From NCBI GenBank assembly GCA_032164295.1, contig JAJHTX010000001.1, positions 4,278,001 to 4,342,000 on the forward strand: DNA of 64,000 nt. Reading direction: 5' to 3'. Origin of the DNA: Inonotus obliquus (taxonomy: Eukaryota; Basidiomycota; Agaricomycetes; Hymenochaetales; Hymenochaetaceae). The notes below the pieces were generated by a model. The model was not told the origin of the DNA. It did no database searches and was given only the letters and a program-made list of their open reading frames with translations. A program made the translations under genes and the position numbers. This document shows, piece after piece, positions 1 to 10,213 of the stretch; within the stretch, counting starts at the first letter, position 1, and the number at the start of each line of letters is the position of its first letter.

Positions 1-521
1 TGTTGTGCGGCAGTAGCAGGATTGGGAGCCTGGTATAATATCAGTTCTGGTATCGGTCAACCTACAAATATAAGTTGTATCGTACCTCAGCCTTTGGTCG
101 TGTCGTTTTGGAGGTTGTTTTCGCTACCTCATACTTTGCGCCTTTGCCCTCGGGTCGAAGATCTTTAACAAGTCGTGTTCTTGCTGTTGATTCTGGGTGA
201 AGTCAGCATCTTTTCAGAACGAATGCACGGTATACGCACTGAACTGTGTTTTCGTGTTTCCTTTGGAACCACTGCTGCCCTTCGTCCGCCCACGCTTTGT
301 CTTGAGCGCGGACGCAGAGACCGCCGAAGAATGAAAACCAGAGATCGCTCCAAGTCGACATAGAGAACACGTCGTCCCTTGTGAGGCAAGTAACCTCAGC
401 ATCTACGGTTATAGCTGGACAAGGTGGCAAACGGAGCAAAAGTTCTCGATGGTGTCACGTGCACACGGATTTGCCCAACAAGCAAGCAGGCCAATTCTTC
501 CCTCCATCTCCATTAACTGCC
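1..521. other. left-edge intergenic / 5' flank of LSM6
   Basis: No reading frame here looks like protein: the open frames are short, overlap on both strands and have no family resemblance. It probably holds the promoter and 5' UTR of the LSM6 gene that starts at 522. No clear TATA box was seen, which suits a housekeeping gene. Confidence 0.5.
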
Positions 522-931
522 ATGGCCGACGCGTCGACACCGCCCGCAGAGCCATCGGAGCCAGCACCAGAAGCACCGGCACCTCCTGTCGCATCCCCGT
601 CGAGTTTTCTAAAACATATTCTTCGCAAGCGTGTCGTCGTGCGCCTCACTTCTGGTGTTGATTACCGTGGTACGCCGCGTCAAATCCGCTGAGAAAGTGT
701 TCAAGCATCTGACAATGAATCATGCAGGTGTGTTGTCGTGCCTAGACGGATTCATGAACATTGCCCTCGAGCAGACGGAGGAATACGTAAAGGGACGAAT
801 GACAAACAAGTATGGAGATGCGTTTGTTAGAGGCAATAACGGTGCGTGACTCGGTTCATTTCGTCAGTCACAACCATCCCTGATGAGTATTGCTTGAAGT
901 GCTGTATATTTCTGTCGAAGAGTCGTCATGA
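522..931 (+). CDS. LSM6: U6 snRNA-associated Sm-like protein LSm6
   Basis: LSm6 is a subunit of the Lsm1-7 ring (cytoplasmic mRNA decapping and decay) and the Lsm2-8 ring (binds the U6 snRNA 3' end in the spliceosome). Three exons can be read: 522-669, 728-841 and 900-931, separated by two 58-nt GT-AG introns that keep the frame. The product is 97 residues. The Sm1 motif follows a Pro/Ala-rich N-terminal extension of about 25 residues, and the join SGVDYRG|VLSCLDGFMNIAL is diagnostic of LSm6. Sm2 reads GDAFVRGNN|VLYIS. The family is usually 80-86 residues, so the extra length is the low-complexity N-terminus; the ATG at 522 is the start that leaves the complete Sm1 fold. The gene ends 240 bases from the convergent dioxygenase gene. 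Confidence 0.93.
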
Positions 932-1170
932 TTGACAATCACGTATATTTCGCATGTTGTTCTAATATGGATCCGTAACCGAATGATCTTCAACCGAACT
1001 TTTTCATTGATTTGCAACTGTTTCCCATTCTCAGAACGAAAGTTTTATACAAGACAATATGTTTATTCGCAGCCCACGTAAGGACTGTTTGGTGCGTATA
1101 AACTCAAGAAAATCATATACACATGGGAACTTTTGTACTCCGATTATAATTCGTTCATGGCTTGTTCATT

Positions 1171-2629
1171 TCATGCTGGGATCGGAACTTCGGCCTGGGG
1201 AGTCAGCCTGACTGCATGCCTTCTGGATTCATCCGGGTAGTCATCAGTCGCGGAGTGCACCGTAACACGATTGTCCTGGATGGAGTAAATTAGTGAGTTT
1301 CGTTCTCGGACAACACCAGCATCAGATAACTTACCCAGACGACGACAGTTCCAGGCTCATAGGGTGCGCGAACTTGGAAGTCGGAGCCCTTCTCGATATG
1401 GTCGAAGAGGAACTTGAGGAGCCATTCCGACTCTTCCTGCTTGAACCCGACGATGCGACGAGTGAAGCCCTTGTTGATGTAGAGCGCCTTCTCACCTGTC
1501 ACGGGGTGCTGACGGACGAGAGGGTGTTCCGACTCAACAGGTTCACGACGTACTGGTCCTCCGCGGTTGCGAGAGTATTCAGCTTGCTCCACCGCAGAGT
1601 GAACAGCGCGCAAACCCTCAAGACGCTTTTGAAATTCCGGAGAGAGACGCTTGTAGGCTTCAACCTGGGAGAGGAAGAGAGTATCGCCGCCGTTGTTCTC
1701 CGGAATTTCGAGGATCCAGAAAAGAGTTGTCCCTGGAGGCTGCTTCTCGTATGACTGAATAGTGGTTGGGCATTAGTCAGTAGAGAAGGCGAATGGCGAG
1801 ACTTTCCGCGTGACCTACAACATCCGAGTGCCAACTAGTCTTGCTGGCACGGTTCCCACCTCTGTATTCCCTGAAGCGGTTATGGTTGGCATCGCGGTAC
1901 ACTGGAAACAACCTTCGTTTAGTATTCTCCGTATACTCAACTCCAAAGAAAGGGCTTACCGACGTGGAACTCCGGAAAACCTTTAGCATTGCCAGACGTG
2001 GGATGAACCTGGATCGGGCCGAAGTGTCTTCGCGAAGTCCGTCAGACTCCACACTACTGAATTGGATGAACATTTGAGGATACACACCTCGCGATCTCAA
2101 TCTGCCTCTCGGGAGACAAATCCTTAAAGTCCTGGTCCCTGAAGACGACCACCTTTCGCTCTGCAGCGAACAGCGCGAGCTCGTCGAGTCCTGCGGGGTT
2201 TAGCTGGGAGAGCTGCACACCACGAACTTCTGTGCCAAGGTACGGGCTGAGCTGGCGGATGGACGTTGCTGAACCGAGGAGGTTCGGCTTCTTAGGATCC
2301 GCTCGCAGTCCCGGGTCAGTGAAGTCTGAGTAACGTGTATTGTGAGCGATTCGTGGTGACTGCATAGATAATACGAGAGTGCTTACCACGGATGGGTGTC
2401 GGAGGAAACTTCTCAGACGCGTCGAAGTATGGGAGATACTTTGGATACAGAGGTTCTTTCTGAAATCATGGCTCAGAAGAATTCATTGACATAAAATCAT
2501 TCAAAAGAATAATAGCCGAGCGCAACTCACCTCCCCGGGCTTTTCAACAGCACTCAAATGCAGCGAGCCGAGCGTCGAAGCGACCTTGGTCGTATCAGAA
2601 GAAATAGTTTCCGTTGTGGTGGTAGACAT
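1171..2629 (-). CDS. TauD/TfdA-family Fe(II)/2-oxoglutarate-dependent dioxygenase
   Basis: Likely a sulfonate or taurine-type dioxygenase like yeast JLP1, which releases sulfite from sulfonates using 2-oxoglutarate and O2. It is read as at least six exons from the ATG at 2629 (MSTTTTETISSDTT) to the TGA at 1171. Visible family landmarks are an N-terminal block LSPYLGTEVRGVQLSQL, the segment AAERKVVVFRDQDF, the exon HFGPIQVHPTSGN, the metal-binding H-x-D in TSWHSDV, the segment YEKQPPGTTLFW, the block ending LYINKGFTRRIVGF, the distal histidine in RVTVHSATDDY and the 2-oxoglutarate-binding Arg in the C-terminal ESRRHAVRLTP. All metal and co-substrate residues appear intact, and the length of about 370 residues is normal. 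The exact substrate cannot be told from sequence; other alpha-ketoglutarate dioxygenases of the family remain possible. Confidence 0.88.
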
Positions 2630-3514
2630 TTCCTTCAAGCGGTGGCTGCGGAACTATAGGATATGGTAGGGTCGAGATGGTCAGCGAGAACCCAACTTCA
2701 CACTTTCCACAAAACGATGTTGTATTTATAAACACAGAGCGTGAGACGGTTCAGCGCACTGATTGTGCAATCCACTCCGTTCATTGCACCAGAGATACGC
2801 AAAAATAAGATACAGAATGACTTCTTGATAAGATCCCGCGCCCGACCCATGCCGCTGAAGGACAGTTGGCGGCGACCCCGTTCGGTTGAATAAATGGTCC
2901 AATGCCGAGACCGCAGTTATGCAAGCGGAAAATGAGAAAGCTTGATAAGAGATTAAAAAGATAAACCCAAATGGTCCATTGAGTAGTCGTGATCGAGGGT
3001 GATAGATTGCGACATTTGTATTCGCTCTGAAGAGGAAAGACGTTATTGCTGCCCGAAAACCAGAAGTAAGGAAATCTAGATTCAATCAACATTGTTACAG
3101 ATATTCCAGCTGTAGTGTAGTACATGAACCAAGTCGCATAGAGCTCGAACCTGTCGTATAACGATAAATTATACACACTATCGGGCAAAATGAACGATGG
3201 AAATATGAAAGATTAAGATGAAGGAGTGGTGGGAGTGGGGAAGGACGTATTAGATGCGAGCCGGAGTATCCAATCTGCATCTGACCATTTGATCAGCGCA
3301 GGACAGGCCGATGAGTCCAGCAATGTATCGGCAACCAAACTGTGCTCATCACAGGTCCAAATCGCGAGAGCTTTCGTACAGAATTTCTAATCAACACAAC
3401 TCAATCCATCGGCCCATTTCGGCGAATTTCTCTTTGCTCTAGATTGAGTTATTGCTCCGAATTGAAAGCAGATCGACTGTAATCATAGCTGACCGGAAGA
3501 GTGATCGGCAATAA
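2630..3514. other. intergenic, no gene seen
   Basis: The open frames here (the longest is 135 codons, minus strand, 2781-3188) lack recognisable domains or splice-linked continuations and have AT-rich, non-biased codons. It probably contains the upstream region of the dioxygenase gene and the 3' flank of the next minus-strand gene. Confidence 0.5.
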
Positions 3515-5156
3515 TTAATGCGAAAGAGCTTCAGTTAGCTGCGAACTGGTAGTTTCCTGAGACGAACAATTGTTTGAACATGTCTCATTCGGTTTAAAAT
3601 GATTCGTTGGTTCGCTATCGCACGTCAGCGTCGATGAAGCCTTTCGGTGTTTACTTCGCGTGGGAGCGAGAGGACATTCACTATCCACGACCAGTAGTTT
3701 TCTAAGCGAAGGCTTGAGAGTTCGACCAGAACGGGACTGAGTCACTGGTGAATTCGGCTCTGGAACGCTCATACCATCGTTTTTGTCCCGAACCGTCAGC
3801 TCGCTTTGTACGTGTCGTCGCTTTGCGGCCCGTGGATTTGATACCGGTACTGATCTAGGCGTAGTCCCTAACAATTCATCCCTCGCAATCTGTGTCTCCT
3901 CAGCAATGCGTTGTGCCATTTCGACATCGAGCTGGATGCTGTAGGTCGCTCTCCCTTTATCCTCAGGGTAACATTGCAATTTGCCGACGCCAATACGAAA
4001 TCCACCTGGAGGTCCGCATACAGAATACATCGTTACAGTTGGTCCAAAGAGTTCGACTGCCTGTCCCTCGCTGTAAGAGTGAAGCGGCGAACGGGATCGG
4101 GATCGGTTACGACGCTTCCGTTTGGATCTTCGGCTGGTCCTCAAGGGATCTGAGCTTGACTTCAAATGATCGCCGAGAACACTATCCCCACTGGGAGAAG
4201 CTAGGCTTGAGGATGCTTTGGCCATAATCTGGTACGGCACTTTAGTTGGGTAAAATGGTGGTGGTGAGTTGCAGTCCAGGATGGGATGTGGCGGTGGCGT
4301 GGATTTTCGCGGAGTGCAAAGTTCGGGCGATATCGTGTCGCTAGAGTGAATGCCATTCCCATCCGAAGCATCGGAAACAATTTGCAAATTCTTGTCACTT
4401 GAACATCTGGTTATATCGCATCCAGCCTGCCTGTTGAAACCCTCCGCATTCGTGCTCCTGATCGCCCGATGGAGTGATGGTCCCTATCAAGCGAAAAGCT
4501 GCAGTAAGCCTCCACTGATATTCCTTGCAACGAAACCTACACTTTCTCTGAAATCGTCGCGCATTTCCGCATCTGATCTCACTACCAGAAGCGGTCTGAA
4601 AGTGGCTCCTTTGTCCTGTCGAACGCTGGCAACATCCTTATGGATCGTTGAGAGGAAAGAAAAGTAAGCCTCCTGAGATAGCGCTAAAAATTGAGATTCA
4701 TACACCTTATCCACTCCTTTACTTCCAGCATAATTTTTTGAGGGTACCGATTCACCAGGATCATCAGGATCACCAAAGGATGCATGCACTGAAGTTGTAG
4801 AAAGCGCCAAATTCACTTTCCTCGAAGACTCCAACATAGGAAGCAGCGTTGAAGAGTATCCTGGTGGCCGATGACGTGCGGAACCGTCAGAGATATATAA
4901 TCCAGCGCTCTCTTGCGCTCGTTCTTCATTATCCTGGGTACCGAGTACAATGAATCAGTATCTGGCAGTATTTCCTAGGTATAATCTGGGAAATAAGAGA
5001 AAAAGTTCCGCAAGAGGTAGATTCAGGACGGTGTATACAATACGACCGGGCCTGAAAGATTAGTTGATTAGAGGGAACGATGAAGCTCACATTACTGGTA
5101 CAAGCCCTTGGAACTCGATCAACGCGAACCAGAGCCTCACTATCCAAGAACTCCAT
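3515..5156 (-). CDS. unrecognised basic, probably nuclear protein (multi-exon)
   Basis: I do not recognise this gene. The clearest part is the last exon, open to the stop at 3515. It has a Pro-rich stretch, then a basic Arg/Ser segment with SRRSKRKRRNRSRSRS (a strong nuclear-localisation look), a compact block with GPTVTMYSVCGPPGGFRIG, a helical block DVEMAQRIAEETQIARDELL and a Ser/Thr/Lys-rich disordered tail. Upstream, an exon around 4545-4935 encodes YESQFLALSQEAYFSFLSTI and is best joined, by a splice near 4545-4502, to an exon containing FRLIGTITPSG and GGFQQAGWMRYNQ. A further splice from about 4404 to 4345 reaches the last exon. The 5' end is unsure: the ATG at 5156 is only a candidate and small exons around 4950-5100 could not be joined cleanly. 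A role in chromatin or RNA is inference from the basic, disordered composition. Confidence 0.5.
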
Positions 5157-5901
5157 GTTCTTCTCCAATCGCGCACTTTTTCTTTAGGAGTCAAAGAAGA
5201 TCGCTTTCTTCGGAATCAGGCTGCCTTAGCTGGTAGCGATGATAGCGATGCACGTCGCGCCTTTGCTCAAGATAAAGTTTTTTTTTTCACGTGACCGAGA
5301 AAGGTCCCATCATCCAGTGATCCACGAGTCCGACTCCGAGTCAGTGTCCACGCCCAGATACAATGACCAGATCCAACGCGGAATGACTCAGGGCGAAAGG
5401 CCTTCTCTTAACAGGATGGGCTCAACATCGAGAAGTTGGTGCTGTATCAAGCGATGTGCGTTTGCGTTTGTGACGAGATCCAGGAGGTTCACGCCAATGC
5501 AAGGCGAGTACATGAATCAACCTCTGCTGCGTTCACATCTGACTCCTGACACCCAACGTCCTGCAGTTCTATTCCAGTGAAGGCCCTCTGTTTGGGAGCC
5601 TGCTTTCTCTTCTGAGTCTTCGTCACTATTTTGCTATTTGAGATAAAGCACTTTAAAGCACTGGTGTTATGAAGGTTGCTGATATCATCATGCCAGAAGC
5701 AGGCGTCTGTTTTCCAAATGTTACATAAGGACCGCTAATTACGGGGCGTATCGTATACCTGCACCTTGAAACTTACAGTAATAGGGCATCTCACCGCAAC
5801 TTACCGTGCGGAAGCGCTTGTAATAGGCGCCCGCAGCGAGGATAAAGGTTCGTTTCCCGCCTCATACTCTTATCTACCTACCCATAAAGCAACAACTCGC
5901 A
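5157..5901. other. divergent intergenic region
   Basis: This lies between two divergently transcribed genes. It carries a CACGTG E-box (5288-5293) immediately after a run of T, a possible bHLH-binding site. No convincing reading frame was found. Confidence 0.4.
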
Positions 5902-6969
5902 ATGCATCCTAGGTCGTCCAAATTCCGCGCCTCTCGTCACTTCTGGAAAATCCCGAGCTCCAAGAAAGCATACGACACCATCGCTGACCTTGCGGCATTC
6001 AACCCGTTGCTATTTCGGATCAGTCACAAGAACTCCGGATCGTATTACTTCGAAGGGCACGGTGTCGTCGCCAGCGAGCACTACGTCGTTGATCCCGAGA
6101 CCGGGGAAAGACACCTGAGCAACACGATCGAACAATTATGCGAACGCTCCCGGGAATGTACAGCAGTATCCACTGACAAGCTTATCAAACATGTTCTCTA
6201 CGATAAGACTGAACGTACGAGTTTCGTATCCGCAACGTTTAGCTTCCCGTGGGCGTTATTCTTCGCGGAAATGAACGCGACTTGCTGGAAGGAAGAAGAC
6301 GTCGAATTCCTCGTTATTAACACTTTCGCTGTCGCACATCGAGCCTGGGTCGTCTACGAGAAGCTTAGCGGCATCGGATTAAAGAGGGACAAGTCGATTC
6401 AGGAAAAGATGTTAAACGCAGCATATTCTTCTCAGGAAGTCATGGTCGTGGACTGTATCCCGGAGTCGGCTATTATATCCAGAATGAGATGGGAAGTTCT
6501 GAAGGAGAAGCTTCCATCTTGGTTCTATGAACCAGTTGATTGCATAGATTCTCGGCGAATCATACCTATCCCCAACGATGGACAATGGCAGAAATACGCA
6601 AGGTGGCAGAAGGCCGTGCGGGACCGACTGCACCAACTATCCGCAACCTCTTTCTTACGTTGGGAATGTGTCAGTCGCTCCCAAGTAGTGGCATTCGTAC
6701 TCGCTGTCCTTTCCCTAGAAGCGACCCCAGACGAGGGCACGTCTCTCCTGAATGGAAAGAAGACGCGACAGGAATTAGAGGACATGGCACAAAGCGTTGC
6801 TCGTGATCTGTTGGAATGGTCCAGAGACTTCAGCTCCCGTTCGTTAGAAACGGAGGATATGGTTCAGCTTCCGAAGATGATTATGGAGTCGATGGTCGAG
6901 AAAATGCCAGGTACCAGGATCGGTAGGGTTCTTGGTTTATTGTTCTGTGAACCATTAGGCCAGTATTAA
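5902..6969 (+). CDS. single-exon protein resembling the fungal DUF7587 family
   Basis: An intact 355-codon frame with no intron, unlike nearly every neighbour. The N-terminal half (about residues 30-160) has the order LLFRISH, a His/Gly-rich segment, then ERTSFVSATFSFPWAL and a strand-rich stretch around WKEEDVEFLVINTFAV. This resembles, from memory, fungal DUF7587 proteins, whose R...STS-like pattern recalls the ADP-ribosyltransferase fold; no function is established. The C-terminal part (about 200-355) looks helical with a conserved Trp-rich patch (WQKYARWQKAV) and no transmembrane segment. No signal peptide is visible, so it should be cytosolic or nuclear. GC-rich third positions and a clean ATG after a pyrimidine-rich leader support a real gene. 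Lack of introns could mean retroposition or horizontal origin. Confidence 0.7.
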   Translation: MHPRSSKFRASRHFWKIPSSKKAYDTIADLAAFNPLLFRISHKNSGSYYFEGHGVVASEHYVVDPETGERHLSNTIEQLCERSRECTAVSTDKLIKHVLYDKTERTSFVSATFSFPWALFFAEMNATCWKEEDVEFLVINTFAVAHRAWVVYEKLSGIGLKRDKSIQEKMLNAAYSSQEVMVVDCIPESAIISRMRWEVLKEKLPSWFYEPVDCIDSRRIIPIPNDGQWQKYARWQKAVRDRLHQLSATSFLRWECVSRSQVVAFVLAVLSLEATPDEGTSLLNGKKTRQELEDMAQSVARDLLEWSRDFSSRSLETEDMVQLPKMIMESMVEKMPGTRIGRVLGLLFCEPLGQY

Positions 6970-7409
6970 TTCACCAATCCAGTTCCACTGCGCGCGTACG
7001 GCGACTACGCGATCTCTCCAGGCAGATGAGATTCTATTATTGGTGAGCCATCCGTCTCCTCGTGCAATGATCATACGCTCATCATGTAAATTGATAAAGG
7101 GACTCTTTCCGGGTAGTCAATCGACCCCGTTCTTGCTGCTCATTGAACAACATCATCTCTGGATCCCCACGTGCTATTCATTGTTCCTCCATATCATGAT
7201 CTTTGCTCACTTTTCCAGCAGCTTACGAAATTTGACGCTCGAAAACGTTTGTGACTACAGAGTATTTTTACTTGTGAGAATAGGAACCAGCAACACGTAA
7301 GCATTCTACGTGCAACTTGTGAGGATATTCGCGACGTTACAAAGGTACCTAAACATAATACTTTCCAAATTACAGGTCCCGGAAAAATAAATTATGAACG
7401 TGCACACTA
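6970..7409. other. convergent intergenic spacer
   Basis: 3' flanks of the single-exon gene on the plus strand and the MFS gene on the minus strand. The 86-codon frame at 7040-7300 has no supporting feature. Confidence 0.45.
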
Positions 7410-9616
7410 TTACATTCCCGCAGCTTTCTCCTCGGACTCTTTGAGACCCCAATCTTTGTCCATAGCGGTATGCAGCTCTAGCCCCTCCATCATGAAGCTC
7501 GCTAGAAGACCTGCTGCACCTGCCGCAAGAAGCACCGCCCAATACACGCGTAGGCTATCCGCGAATGCAGCACGTACACTGGAGCGGAATGGCTCTTCCA
7601 GTGTATGTATCACTGGGATGATGGAATAAGCGACGGATGTTCCTCCGGGAAAGCGTGAGATGAACTCGGGGGGTAGTTTCTTCTCCAATCCAGCTTGCAG
7701 TATCGTTCCACCGACCGTTATACCCCAGACCTTAACACAAATGTCAGTCATGGAACAATATGTCGAAGGAATCGCCATGCTCACCTGACAAAAAAAGCGA
7801 ACAAACATAAAGAATGCAAGGGCATTGGCATTCAGGGAAACATGAAGAGGAGCAAGCACTGGGAAGAAGGCCGTCGTCAAGAGGATTCCACAACCATACC
7901 CGATGAATACTTGGAAGCCGATGGAGCTCGCACGGCTACTATTCTCATCAAGTGTCATCAAAAGACCTCCAGCAAGGATCAGAGAAACCCAAGCGCTCCA
8001 GAGTTGAGGCCTGTATCTTCCTGATCTGGCTACGCTAACCCCCGATACCAGACCGAAAGGTATGACAGTGCATCCGAGGCCTAAAGTATCAACGGCGGAT
8101 CCGAGCGGAGAAGCGTATTTGCAGGCCTGGAAGTATGCGGGTAAGTAGTCTAAGTATATTGTCAGTAAAGAAACTGTTTTAAGGAGTAATTGACTTACAG
8201 ATAGCTCCAAGCATATAGAAGTTGGAGAAAAAACCCTGGATATACCCGCTAACACTGGTCCGATTAGACATAACTTGGAAAGGTACCTAACAGGAATTAT
8301 TAATGAAGGTTTCATGAAACAGTATTCTGACTTTGTATACCAGGGGATTCTTGGCGAGTTTCGCTTCGTAAAAAACGAACACGAAGAGACCAATGATACC
8401 CGCGATTATTGGAACCAATACATTAGCGGAAGACCACGGAAATTTGACGCCTCCCCATGTTAAACCAATAATAACTGCGGCAGTTGAAGAAATGACCAAG
8501 CAGTTTCCTCTGTGTTTTGGAGTTGGTATTTCGAGTCTCAGGTAGTAAGTAATCAACACGTACGTCCAATCAAGTCTGACGAGTTTCTCTCTGAACGTGC
8601 CTCTTGGCACCTTCAAGTCGAGGCAAGTGAAAATGAGGAACGCGGCGACACCACAAATAGGGAGGTTCAAATCTATATGCAGTCAAGTTCCAGTGTTAAT
8701 CGGGATGAACGTGGTCTAGGCTGAAATCTTACAGAAGAACCATCTCCATTGGCCGCTTTGCACCAGAGCACCGGCGATGATTGGGGCGCCTGATGTCCCA
8801 AAACCGTATGCACTGTGAGCGCGGTAGCTTTGTAAGTAACTTCTCTTTTCAAAGGGGAAAGAAGGAAAACTGATATTACATTGCAATGAATCCATTAAAC
8901 GTGCCTCGCTCTTGAAGTGTAACAAGGTCGGCAATGATAATCTGTGTCAATGCTGCAATGCCGCCTGCGCCAACACCCTGAATGGCTAACGATATTTTGT
9001 CATAACAGGAATCAAGTCGCGGCGAGTACTGATTGCACGTACCTCGAGCTGCAATCAGAAAATTCATATTTGGAGCCGCGCCACACATGGCACTTCCAAC
9101 TGCGAAAAGAGCGACCATTGATAGCATGACAATTCTACGCCCGAAAACCTGTATAACCGTGACGATGATATACCTGCACTGGTAGAATGCACTCGAGTCC
9201 TTACCTGCGCGAGCCCTCCACTCATGGGTAGGAAAGCCGTCGCGGAAAGTGCATAAGCGGATCCAACCCATTCAAATTCTCGTCCATGGAGGTCTGCAAC
9301 GATTACTGGAAGTGCAGTACTGACCCCACACTATTGGATAATAAGGAATACTCCGCACGTATTGAGAATAAGTGCTCACCAAGTCTACGGCCATGAGGAA
9401 CGACGCGACCATTATAGCAACTATGCACATCCAAAAACGCAGTCCACGTTTGGACTTTTCAGACCTATCGTAGACCTCCATTACATGAGACAGAGGCAGA
9501 GATTTGTTTTCCTCCACCGTAATCTCAGTTATGTCCGATTTATTGCGATCTCCTAGGTAGGGATTCAGTGGAATCGGAGCAGTACCGCATAGTTCCACAT
9601 GTGGCTTCAAGGACAT
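7410..9616 (-). CDS. MFS transporter, DHA2 drug:H+ antiporter type
   Basis: A plasma-membrane exporter of the major facilitator superfamily, DHA2 (14-TM) branch. These typically export toxins, drugs or fungal metabolites against protons. The start at 9616 (MSLKPHVELCG) gives a cytosolic N-terminus of about 60 residues before TM1 (CIVAIMVASFLMAVDL). Diagnostic segments are GVGAGGIAALTQIIIADLV followed by LQERGTFNGF (the conserved loop between TM4 and TM5), the alternating-access region YGFGTSGAPIIAGALV, the block GQWRWFF|MNLPICGVAAFLI, and a C-terminal amphipathic tail ending EEKAAGM with stop at 7410. At least eight exons with short introns are needed; some small exons were placed only by continuity. 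The substrate is unknown. No biosynthetic cluster adjoins it. Confidence 0.85.
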
Positions 9617-10213
9617 GCCGGAGAGCTTCAGACGGAGGGCAAGTTGGAACTTTGGGGGAGGAGAGGTTGATGTTGTAACGAGAATCAGGAGAAGGAGGAA
9701 ACTAAGAGCGTACTTCAGAGGGGATAATGCTTCATCTGTGTTCAGTCTTTAAGGTTCAGTCTTTTAGTCAGATGGATTGGTACTGTTTTGAAAACATCAA
9801 CATCTCTTTGATATCCTTTTTGTGAAAGAGTTCTAAAGCCGTTCTTCAGGTATTGGCCGAGATGCCGAGCCTTTTGAATTCATGCCATAAATAGTATCCG
9901 AGCGAGGAGCAATCAAGCATTCCGTTGGTGTCCAGAGTGATACCCGGGCTGTTCAAGTGGCAACCTGGGAGGTGACCGGTTTTCATACCATCACATCTTC
10001 TGATTTGATCGCCGTACCGAGGGAATTTGCCTCAGGTCCCATCTCGAATGCTCGATCATCATGAAGAGGGTAAAGACATCGTCAATGATTTGGTGCCTCC
10101 TGTAAACGATGTCCACAAATCATTATACCAGGAAGAATAAATACAGTCTTTCTCAAGCAATTCACAATCGATAGCTCCTCTATTGCCTATCGGACGATTC
10201 AACTCACATCCTC
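9617..10213. other. divergent intergenic region
   Basis: Lies between the DHA2 transporter (minus) and DUF6533 copy C (plus). A/T-rich with no convincing coding frame on either strand; presumed shared promoter region. Confidence 0.45.

Noticed and set aside
2781..3188. 135-codon minus-strand frame with hydrophobic stretches
   Set aside because: AT-rich codons without bias, overlapping another minus frame, and no splice or domain support.
7695..8024. Plus-strand frame inside the DHA2 transporter
   Set aside because: Shadow of the real minus-strand exons and introns; composition is charged and unlike a protein domain.
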